Below, piece after piece: positions 1-5,764 of a DNA stretch of 6,541 bases; positions within the stretch are counted from its first letter, which is position 1; each line of letters opens with the position of its first letter. The notes below the pieces were generated by a model. It had not been told where the DNA came from. It did not search any database and worked only from the letters and a program-made list of their open reading frames with translations. A program made the position numbers and the translations under genes. Source of the stretch: Methanoregulaceae archaeon (GTDB lineage Archaea; Halobacteriota; Methanomicrobia; Methanomicrobiales; Methanospirillaceae); assembly GCA_013331415.1 (NCBI GenBank), contig DUGL01000148.1:1-6541 (forward strand), written 5' to 3'.

Positions 1-70
1 CAATTATCCCGGAATGATCAGTGTCCCACCACCTGCCCGGGCGGAAGGGAGGGTCAGGAAAACGAACTCT

Positions 71-229
71 TCAGGGATGAATGAGAAGGACCTGCTCCAG
101 GGGTTGCAGGTGAGGGATCTGCCCAATCAGCCTCCTCCCAAGGAAAATACCCGCTTCATCCTGTAAAAATGCCCGGGTCCCTCTCCCGAAGAGCACCTCA
201 CCAAACGGGGAAGGGCCGCTCTTCCTCAC
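71..229 (-). CDS. possible 52-aa small protein overlapping the ppx stop codon
   Basis: I do not recognise this product. A GTG codon overlaps the TGA stop of the upstream phosphatase gene as GTGA, the arrangement expected for translational coupling, and the frame then stays open for 52 codons to a TGA at 71-73. The predicted peptide starts MRKSGPSPFGEVLFGRG and ends PLEQVLLIHP. It has no clear membrane segment, metal-binding cluster or known motif. Against it: it is short, no separate ribosome binding site is visible outside the ppx coding sequence, and the exactly antisense codon-aligned frame is also open from the window edge to a TAA at 164-166, so neither strand is clearly favoured. It could be a real coupled small gene, a decayed remnant or chance in GC-rich DNA. 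The rest of the leftmost 225 bp shows nothing else I can support. Confidence 0.22.
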   Translation of the reverse strand: MRKSGPSPFGEVLFGRGTRAFLQDEAGIFLGRRLIGQIPHLQPLEQVLLIHP

Positions 230-1932
230 CTGCTTTTTTTGCGATCGAGCAGCGGGTGCACCGATCCGTTATCGGTGCGTTCATGGAGTTCCGCAATATC
301 CGTGGATATGACCCGGGTGATGAGCGGCATTCCAAAGACCCGCTGGAAGTACACAGATTCATTCCCAATCCCGGTAATCTCGAGCTCGCACGCACTCACC
401 GCAGTGAGCTCGAGGACTGCGCCTTCTGCACCGGCAGAGAGGAACCGGGCATGGCGTACCAGGCCGGCGTGACTCCGGTCAAGGCTCTCAGCCATCCGGA
501 CGAATGTCGAGAGGATCCTGAGCCGTTCCCGGTCAGGATTTTCGAGGGGTACCATTGCGAGGTGCTTCTCTTTTGGGGGCTTCTTCCGATGGTACCGGGC
601 GAGATGGGACATGAGCAGGATCTCCCGGGTGGAGAACCCGGCGAGATCTGCGTTCCTGATCAGGTAGGAGGAGTGGAGATGGTGGCGGGCATAGGAGATA
701 AATGACCCCACGTCATGGAGGTAGGTTGCATAGACGAGGAGCTCCTCCTCCTCCTCCCCGAGTGTGTGCAGCCCGCACTCCCCGGCACTCCTGAAGAGCT
801 CCCGGGCGAGCCGTGTCACGGTCCGTGCATGGTGCTCGTTGATCCGGCAGGACCGGGCGAGCTGAATCACACTCCGCTCACGGGACGAGTGCTGGGCCAT
901 CAACGGGAAATCCCGTATCTGTGAGAGGTAATCAGCGAGCAGCCCGTCCTGGAGCCCGCGCTGGGTAGGGATTATCCGGTCGATTATGAGAGCATCCATC
1001 AGGGTCTCGAGGATGGCAGCACCACAGATGATGATGTCTGCCCGTTCCGGGTTGATCCCCGGGACCTTCCGCCGCTTCGCAAGCGGCAGCGAACAGAGGA
1101 GCGAAGCTACCCGTGCGAGCTCTGACCGGGTAAGTCCTTCCTCATTTCCCGTCCTGCCATTCCTGGACCGTGCTGCGATCTCGGCAAGGTTGATGATGGT
1201 CCCCGAACTCCCATACGCGATAGCGAATGGGTTTGCGGAGAGTTCCGGGACCACAGGTCCGATTACCTCACGGACAGCAGATTGGATACGGTCATACTGC
1301 TTCTTCGTGACCGGCTTTTCGTGGTATCGAGGGAAAAATTGGTTCGTGAGCCGTATGGAGCCGAGCAGGAGGCTCTCGAGAGCAGAGCACCCGTGTTGCC
1401 CGCCAATCGCGATCTCCGTTGATCCCCCGCCGATATCTACGAAGAGTGCCTGTTTCTCGTCGAGCTGAATCCCGGTCACCACCCCCATGTAGATCAGGCG
1501 TGCCTCTTCCCGGCCGGATATCACCCTGACATCCATGGAAGACTCGTGTCGGAGGCGGGTAAGGAGGATATTTTTATTTTCTGCTTCGCGTGCTGCCGAT
1601 GTTGCAACTGCGACGAGCTCATCGGTTGAAAACGACCGGGCTAGAGCAGCATAGTTCCTGCAGACCGCAACAGCACGATCAATTGCGTCGTCCCGGATGA
1701 TCTTCTCGGCAAATTCACCATCCCCCAGCCTGACCACCTCTTTTTGGCGGGAGAGGACCTGGAATGTGCACCCGGATAAGAGGCGGACGATCATCATCCG
1801 GATGGAATTCGTCCCGATATCTATGAAGGCAACGATGCGGCCTTCTCCATGTCCGGGTACTTGCTCCAGGGAAGACACGTTAGCGTACAGCTTCGAAGGA
1901 AGGGTGGATAAAGGATCTGGTTCTGTCCCCAT
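226..1932 (-). CDS. ppx: Ppx/GppA family phosphatase (exopolyphosphatase or pppGpp phosphohydrolase) with C-terminal HD domain
   Basis: This is a 568-residue cytosolic enzyme of the ASKHA-fold Ppx/GppA family, which removes terminal phosphate from polyphosphate chains or from guanosine pentaphosphate. The first phosphate-binding loop is DIGTNSIRM at 38-46. The ISGREEARLIYMG block at 138-150 carries the catalytic glutamate (E143, equivalent to E. coli Ppx E121). The second loop is DIGGGSTE at 166-173, followed by LGSIRL at 190-195 and YGSSGT at 240-245. From about residue 350 a C-terminal HD-type helical domain follows, with H368, H406-D407, the H417/H418/H420 cluster, RYHRK at 446-450 and AESLDRSH at 481-488. 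The length is somewhat above E. coli Ppx. About 33 residues precede the first beta strand, more than usual; an in-frame GTG at residue 19 is an alternative start, but neither has a strong Shine-Dalgarno. The ATG lies 9 bp after the MFS stop, so translation is probably coupled. Family assignment is firm; the choice between polyphosphate and ppGpp substrates is not decidable here. Confidence 0.93.
   Translation of the reverse strand: MGTEPDPLSTLPSKLYANVSSLEQVPGHGEGRIVAFIDIGTNSIRMMIVRLLSGCTFQVLSRQKEVVRLGDGEFAEKIIRDDAIDRAVAVCRNYAALARSFSTDELVAVATSAAREAENKNILLTRLRHESSMDVRVISGREEARLIYMGVVTGIQLDEKQALFVDIGGGSTEIAIGGQHGCSALESLLLGSIRLTNQFFPRYHEKPVTKKQYDRIQSAVREVIGPVVPELSANPFAIAYGSSGTIINLAEIAARSRNGRTGNEEGLTRSELARVASLLCSLPLAKRRKVPGINPERADIIICGAAILETLMDALIIDRIIPTQRGLQDGLLADYLSQIRDFPLMAQHSSRERSVIQLARSCRINEHHARTVTRLARELFRSAGECGLHTLGEEEEELLVYATYLHDVGSFISYARHHLHSSYLIRNADLAGFSTREILLMSHLARYHRKKPPKEKHLAMVPLENPDRERLRILSTFVRMAESLDRSHAGLVRHARFLSAGAEGAVLELTAVSACELEITGIGNESVYFQRVFGMPLITRVISTDIAELHERTDNGSVHPLLDRKKSR
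743..757. repeat. five-unit TCC/GGA trinucleotide tract inside ppx
   Basis: Five consecutive TCC units on the plus strand are read as GAG codons on the minus strand and encode the E393-E397 run just before the HD motif of the phosphatase. Triplet slippage here would change the glutamate count without breaking the frame. The GGAGG-rich minus strand also resembles an internal Shine-Dalgarno, but no convincing start follows. Probably only a low-complexity acidic loop. Confidence 0.4.
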
Positions 1933-1941
1933 GACCGGTGA

Positions 1942-3039
1942 TCATGACCGTGATATCCTGCACCCGCACCTCCCGATCGTTGCTGCAACAAAGACCGCGG
2001 ACAGGGAGACGAGAACAAATGCGATGAAGAATGTCGAGACCGCAGCCACGTACCCTGCCACGAACGGAATGAGGGTCATTCCCCCGTAACTTGCCGTGTT
2101 GAAGAGACCCATCAGCACCCCCTGCCGTGCCTCGGCCATGGCGAGGAAGGCGAGCTGGCCGATCATCACCAGGCCGGCTACAGCCCCGACGAAGATGAAT
2201 CCAAACGGGGTAACGTAGGCGCACAGTACCGCTACTGCCATCACGAGCGATGCAACCCGGATCGTCGGTACGGGAGGGAGGTGGGCATGGGCGGCGATGA
2301 CCACTGCAATGGCCGTGGAGAGGTTCATCGCCGCGATGATCACGGCGAGCCTGCCAGGTGCAAGGTCAGAGAATTCAGGGTACAGCACCGTGAGGGCACC
2401 GGTTGCTCCGAGGATAACGATCGTCGAGATCCAGAGCCAGAAGTACTCCCTGAGCACCCTGATGAGCCGCCGCACGGTTTCCATGACCGGCTCAAGGGGG
2501 AAAGCAGCCGCTGATACAGCCCCGCTGCGCATCAGGATGCTTCCGGCCGCAGGGATCAGGGCGAGCACGGAAAACAGCAGGATGCCCGAGAACCGGTCCC
2601 CGGTCAGCTCAACAAGCCAGCCCCCGCCGATCAGGCCTGCTACGAGGCCCACGTTCAGGAGCGCCATGAAGTACCCGCTGCTCGTCTCATGGTCGGTCCG
2701 GGCATTGATCAGGGAGAGGGCCGATGCCACGAAGAGCCCTGCCCCCACCCCCTCGATCAGGCGGCTTGCGATGACCAGGGGCAGGGTATGGGAGACCAGC
2801 AGCAGGAAACCGGAGATGACCGTGAGGACAAGGCCAGCTCGGATGAGCGGGAGCTCGCCTATCCTGTCTGAGAGAAATCCTGCCGGGAGGACCAGGAGGA
2901 ACGCCCCGAGAAAGTACGCAGAATAGATCGCACCGTGATGGATTGTCCCTTCCCCGAACGCAGGGAGTACCGGGACGATGGCGTTCGAGAGCGCCATCAC
3001 CACGAAGATCCCGAGGAAGAGGGGCAGGCGATCTCTCAT
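1942..3039 (-). CDS. major facilitator superfamily (MFS) transporter
   Basis: This is a 365-residue integral membrane protein. Its hydrophobic segments fit about 12 helices: roughly 5-27, 36-54, 67-84, 87-111, 122-145, 151-170, then a cytoplasmic loop with basic residues (about 171-200), and 202-220, 231-250, 260-277, 280-301, 306-328 and 331-354. The loop between helices 2 and 3 carries the MFS motif A signature GFLSDRIGE (54-62). The glycine-rich GLVAGLIGGG (131-140) in helix 5 resembles the motif C of drug/proton antiporters. It is shorter than the typical 390-400 residues, mostly because the tails are short. The substrate cannot be told; efflux of a small molecule is the family default. 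The ATG is the only standard start codon in the frame after an upstream in-frame stop; a GGAG lies 13 nt before it, rather far. It begins 80 bp after aCPSF1 and ends 9 bp before the phosphatase, which suggests a shared transcript. Confidence 0.9.
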   Translation of the reverse strand: MRDRLPLFLGIFVVMALSNAIVPVLPAFGEGTIHHGAIYSAYFLGAFLLVLPAGFLSDRIGELPLIRAGLVLTVISGFLLLVSHTLPLVIASRLIEGVGAGLFVASALSLINARTDHETSSGYFMALLNVGLVAGLIGGGWLVELTGDRFSGILLFSVLALIPAAGSILMRSGAVSAAAFPLEPVMETVRRLIRVLREYFWLWISTIVILGATGALTVLYPEFSDLAPGRLAVIIAAMNLSTAIAVVIAAHAHLPPVPTIRVASLVMAVAVLCAYVTPFGFIFVGAVAGLVMIGQLAFLAMAEARQGVLMGLFNTASYGGMTLIPFVAGYVAAVSTFFIAFVLVSLSAVFVAATIGRCGCRISRS

Positions 3040-3110
3040 GGCAACCGCTGCACTCCGGGAGATCTCTTCCCTCGCAGGATCACGCCCGGTTTCATGGTCG
3101 CCATGTGCAT
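3036..3110 (-). CDS. possible 24-codon mini-ORF coupled to the MFS gene
   Basis: Nine bases after the aCPSF1 stop codon, an ATG opens a 24-codon frame (MHMATMKPGVILRGKRSP, then GVQRLP). Its TGA overlaps the MFS start codon as ATGA, so terminating ribosomes could restart on the transporter gene, whose own Shine-Dalgarno is poorly placed. The peptide is basic and matches nothing I know. No good ribosome binding site precedes its ATG. A 25-codon open frame arises easily by chance at this GC content, so this is a suggestion only; function as a leader or coupling cistron is inference. Confidence 0.2.
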   Translation of the reverse strand: MHMATMKPGVILRGKRSPGVQRLP

Positions 3111-3119
3111 CCGGTATCG

Positions 3120-5009
3120 CTATATCATCCGGTAGGTCTCAAGGTTCATCGGGGCATGGGTCTCGATGTGGTACCGCTTGTAGAGCGAGCTTGCCAGGTC
3201 GATCGTGCTGTTCTCGTCACCATGGATCGTGAAGATCTTCTCGGGCTTGGGCTGGATATGCCCGATGTAGTTGATCAGCTGCCGCCGGTCCGAATGGCCC
3301 GAGAACCCGTCAATCGTGACGATCTCGAGGTTGATCACGATCGTCCCGCGCCGCCCGGTGGGAACCTCGCGCCAGCCTTTCTGGATCCGCCTGCCCATCG
3401 TGCCGTCAGCCTGGTACCCGACAAAGACGAGTGCATTGCGCTCATCGGCTGCCAGGCAGCCCAGGTACTCCATCACCGGGCCCCCGTTCAGCATCCCGCT
3501 CGTCGTGATGATAACGCTCGGGTCACCGTTGATCACCCGTTCACGCAGGTCAGCGGAATCGACCTGGATGAAGCATTCGGCAAGGAACGGGTTCAAACCC
3601 TCCTTGAAGATCTGGTTCCTGAGTTCATTGTTCAGGTACTCGGGGTAGGTGGTGTGGATCGCTGTTGCCTCGCGTATCATCCCGTCAAGGTAGATCCTGA
3701 CCGCAGGGATCTTCTCTTTCCTGATCCCCTCTTCGAGCGCCAGCATCACTTCCTGGGAACGCCCGACCGAGAACGCCGGGATGATCACTTTCCCCCCGCG
3801 TCCGATGACTGAATTGACGGTCTCGTAGAGTTTCTCTTCTGCATCGGCGCGTGCCGGCTGGATATCGCCGCTGCCGCCGTACGTGCTCTCCATAAAAATC
3901 GCCTCGAGCCGCGGGAACTGGTTCGTGGCCGGGTTAAAGAGCCGGCTCCTGCTGTAGTTGAAGTCGCCGGTAAACGCGATATTGTAGAGCCCGTCGCCGA
4001 CATGGAAGTGCGCGATCGCGGACCCGAGGATGTGGCCTGCGTTGTGGAACGTGAGCTTCATGTCAGGGGCAATATCGGTAACGCTCCCGTAATTGAGCGT
4101 GATGGAATGTTTGATGTAGCTCTTGATATCGTTTGAACTGTACGGGATCTTCCGGTCCTCTTTTGAGACCACGTCGAGGTAATCGAGCTGGAGCATCGCC
4201 GAGAGATCCCGTGTCGGGGGGGTGCTGTACACCGGGCCGTCATACCCGTACTTGTACAGGAGTGGAACGAGGGCACAGTGGTCAAGGTGTGCATGGGTGA
4301 GGACAACGGCATCGAGCTGGGAGAGGGGGTGGATCTCGGGGACATACAGGTAGGGGGTGTTGTTGCTGTTGTCCGGTTTCTCCCCGCAGTCGATCAGCAC
4401 CCTGCTCTCCGGGGTCGAGAGGAGGAATGCTGCACGGCCTACCTCACGGCAGCACCCGAGCGTGGTCACCCTGACCCACTGGTCTTTACTCGTGACATCG
4501 CGGTGGATACGCCGCCCTATCGTCCGCAGGAACTGCTTTCGCTCCTCGCTCACCGAGCGCAGGTACTGCCTGATCTGTTTGACCGTGGTACTCTCGATGG
4601 GGGGTGTCCTGACCACTTTGGGTGTCCAGCCGATGTGCCGGGTGATCTCACGGAGTGTGGCACCGTTCTTCCCGATAACAACCCCGGGCTTCTCGGCCTC
4701 TATGAGGACCTCGCCGGTATCAGGGTCAAAGAAGATGTCGGTGATCCCGGCGTTTTCTGGGACCACAGCCCTGATATCCTGGACCGCCCGGTCCGGGTCT
4801 TCGAGGACATTGGGTCGCACCACGATCCGCTTCCGGAGGTCGCGTGCAAGTATCCGTATAAGGTCCGCTTCATCGGCAAACTTCTTGGGATCGTCGGTAT
4901 AGATGACGAGTTCCGGCCCTTCAAACTCTACTTCAGAGACGGTGATACCGTGGGGGACCTTCTCGTTGATCTTGGTTTTGAGTTCTTTTAGTCGATCATC
5001 AATAAGCAT
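3120..5009 (-). CDS. fttA: archaeal CPSF-like KH-domain beta-CASP ribonuclease, transcription termination factor aCPSF1/FttA
   Basis: A 629-residue metallo-beta-lactamase/beta-CASP nuclease related to eukaryotic CPSF73. The family cleaves RNA endonucleolytically, can act 5'-3' as an exonuclease, and in archaea terminates transcription at U-rich 3' ends. Two N-terminal KH domains (about 1-70 and 75-145) come first; the second has the RNA-binding GKNG loop at 113-116. The lactamase core follows with motif 1 D207, motif 2 HAHLDH at 239-244, motif 3 H326 and motif 4 D349 (FTGDFNYS). The beta-CASP part has motif A E374 (MESTYGG), motif B H572 (GFSGHSD) and motif C H596 (TIHGD), so every zinc-ligand and catalytic position is present and the enzyme should be active. 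I chose the ATG at 5007-5009: AGGA at 5018-5021 lies 8 nt upstream. An in-frame TTG one codon earlier would add one residue with 5-nt spacing. It follows psmB by 27 bp, a pairing I recall from other euryarchaeal methanogens. Confidence 0.97.
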   Translation of the reverse strand: MLIDDRLKELKTKINEKVPHGITVSEVEFEGPELVIYTDDPKKFADEADLIRILARDLRKRIVVRPNVLEDPDRAVQDIRAVVPENAGITDIFFDPDTGEVLIEAEKPGVVIGKNGATLREITRHIGWTPKVVRTPPIESTTVKQIRQYLRSVSEERKQFLRTIGRRIHRDVTSKDQWVRVTTLGCCREVGRAAFLLSTPESRVLIDCGEKPDNSNNTPYLYVPEIHPLSQLDAVVLTHAHLDHCALVPLLYKYGYDGPVYSTPPTRDLSAMLQLDYLDVVSKEDRKIPYSSNDIKSYIKHSITLNYGSVTDIAPDMKLTFHNAGHILGSAIAHFHVGDGLYNIAFTGDFNYSRSRLFNPATNQFPRLEAIFMESTYGGSGDIQPARADAEEKLYETVNSVIGRGGKVIIPAFSVGRSQEVMLALEEGIRKEKIPAVRIYLDGMIREATAIHTTYPEYLNNELRNQIFKEGLNPFLAECFIQVDSADLRERVINGDPSVIITTSGMLNGGPVMEYLGCLAADERNALVFVGYQADGTMGRRIQKGWREVPTGRRGTIVINLEIVTIDGFSGHSDRRQLINYIGHIQPKPEKIFTIHGDENSTIDLASSLYKRYHIETHAPMNLETYRMI

Positions 5010-5017
5010 CAAATCAG

Positions 5018-5021
5018 TCCT
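5018..5021 (-). promoter_or_regulatory. Shine-Dalgarno of aCPSF1/fttA
   Basis: The minus strand reads AGGA here, complementary to the 16S 3' end, 8 nt before the ATG at 5007-5009 and 5 nt before the in-frame TTG at 5010-5012. The spacing allows either, and ATG is preferred as the stronger codon. Confidence 0.5.
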
Positions 5022-5036
5022 GGAAAAAAGAAAGGA
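5022..5036 (-). terminator. U-rich tract between psmB and aCPSF1 (possible termination/processing site)
   Basis: Immediately after the psmB stop the minus strand reads TCCTTTCTTTTTTCC, with an uninterrupted run of six T. Oligo-T tracts are the usual archaeal termination signal and the site class at which aCPSF1/FttA acts. No stable hairpin is visible. Because a coding gene on the same strand starts 12 bp later, this would be at most a partial terminator or an RNA processing site. Confidence 0.35.
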
Positions 5037-5678
5037 TTATGCCGTGGCCGCCGGTGAAATCTTCACCAGTTCATCGTCGGGGATCTCAAGATACTCGTCT
5101 TTGGTTATCACCACAACGTAGATCCCTTCCCCTGAACCTGCGTCACGTTTCACCGCAGCGCGTACCGCCCGCACCGCGAGCCCGATTGCATCTTTTCTCT
5201 TCATTCCCCTGGTGAACCGGTCTTCCAGCACGCCATATGCTATCGGGGAACCGGAACCGGTAGCCACGATCTCCTCCTCTTTTGTTGCCCCGCCCATGGC
5301 ATCAACAGAGAAGAGGGCCGGCCCGCTCTCATCGACTCCTCCAACGAGGAGCTGGACATAGTAGGGGAAATACCGGTTGTTGTTCAGGATGTTTGAGAGC
5401 AGGGTTGATGCGGCAGCGACCGACATCGGGCGTCCCCGCCGGATATTATACAGGCTGCACTCAACAGTCATGACTCTCGCAAGCTGCTGGGCATCTCCCA
5501 CCCCGCCTGCAATGGTCATCCCGATCCGGTCAGCGATCTGGTATACCTTCTTTGCTTTCTTGCTTGCGATCAAATACCCCATCGTTGCCCGTTTCTCGGT
5601 GGCAAGGACGACCCCTTCCTGAAAGATCAATCCGACGGTGGTCGTTCCCTTCATGGGCTCCTGATAGTGCTCATTCAT
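5037..5678 (-). CDS. psmB: 20S proteasome beta subunit (precursor)
   Basis: A 213-residue precursor of the catalytic beta subunit of the archaeal 20S proteasome, which degrades unfolded proteins in the cytosol inside a barrel of alpha and beta heptamers. The 11-residue propeptide MNEHYQEPMKG precedes TTTVG; self-cleavage between G11 and T12 would expose the N-terminal nucleophile threonine. Other active-site positions are present: E28 (archaeal ATEKR segment, mature position 17), the general-base lysine K44 (mature 33), GSGSP at 141-145 with S142, and D179 and S182 in RDAGSGEG. Length is normal for the family. The start at 5676-5678 has only a weak GGGG element 7 nt upstream. The in-frame ATG at residue 9 has AGGAG 3 nt upstream and would leave a three-residue propeptide, so it is a less likely alternative. 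A promoter precedes the gene and aCPSF1 follows it closely. The alpha subunit and the regulatory ATPase are not in this window. Confidence 0.97.
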   Translation of the reverse strand: MNEHYQEPMKGTTTVGLIFQEGVVLATEKRATMGYLIASKKAKKVYQIADRIGMTIAGGVGDAQQLARVMTVECSLYNIRRGRPMSVAAASTLLSNILNNNRYFPYYVQLLVGGVDESGPALFSVDAMGGATKEEEIVATGSGSPIAYGVLEDRFTRGMKRKDAIGLAVRAVRAAVKRDAGSGEGIYVVVITKDEYLEIPDDELVKISPAATA

Positions 5679-5698
5679 AGATATACCCCAAAATATTA

Positions 5699-5730
5699 AA
5701 AACGCTGGAAAAACCTCTCAAAAGCGTCTT
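5699..5730 (-). terminator. stem-loop with T-tracts between the CBS gene and psmB
   Basis: On the minus strand AAGACGCT (5723-5730) can pair with AGCGTTTT (5699-5706): eight base pairs including one G-U, around a 16-nt loop that itself contains TTTTT. T-rich sequence follows down to about 5692 (TTTAATATTTT). It lies 34 nt past the CBS stop codon and may end that transcript. It also sits where psmB transcription should begin, so it could instead be the 5' leader structure of psmB mRNA. The pairing is visible; the role is inference. Confidence 0.4.
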
Positions 5731-5750
5731 ATCAGTGTAGTGTCATCGGT

Positions 5751-5760
5751 AAATTTAAAG
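5751..5760 (-). promoter_or_regulatory. TATA-box-like promoter element of psmB
   Basis: The minus strand reads CTTTAAATTT just after the CBS stop codon, a good match to an archaeal TATA box, with a moderately purine-rich stretch (ATAACAACC) upstream in the TFB-recognition position. With the usual distance of about 25 bp, transcription would start near 5728-5732 and give a psmB leader of about 50 nt. It is the clearest promoter candidate in the window and would also serve aCPSF1 and perhaps the genes beyond. Confidence 0.55.
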
Positions 5761-5764
5761 GTTG

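Noticed and set aside
234..240. Run of seven T on the plus strand as a terminator for a convergent gene ending at 166
   Set aside because: It encodes the Lys-Lys tail of the phosphatase on the other strand, and the convergent gene itself is not supported.
169..705. 178-codon plus-strand open frame starting just after a plus-strand TAA
   Set aside because: It is mostly antisense to the conserved HD domain of the phosphatase, and its composition looks like a shadow frame.
3059..3066. GAGATCTC palindrome upstream of the MFS gene as an operator
   Set aside because: Eight-base palindromes are common by chance; there is no second copy, and it lies inside the mini-ORF with no promoter element near it.
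2943..3812. 289-codon plus-strand open frame opposite aCPSF1 and the MFS start
   Set aside because: It is antisense to a gene whose every catalytic motif is intact; its translation is rich in P, R, H and D with no domain, typical of a shadow frame in GC-rich DNA.
4278..4991. 237-codon plus-strand open frame
   Set aside because: It is fully antisense to the KH and lactamase domains of aCPSF1, with no motif and no promoter or ribosome binding site.
5692..5704. TTTTTAATATTTT on the minus strand as a second TATA box for psmB
   Set aside because: A start about 25 bp downstream would fall at or just inside the first codons of psmB, so it would need the less likely start at residue 9. It fits better as a T-rich tract.
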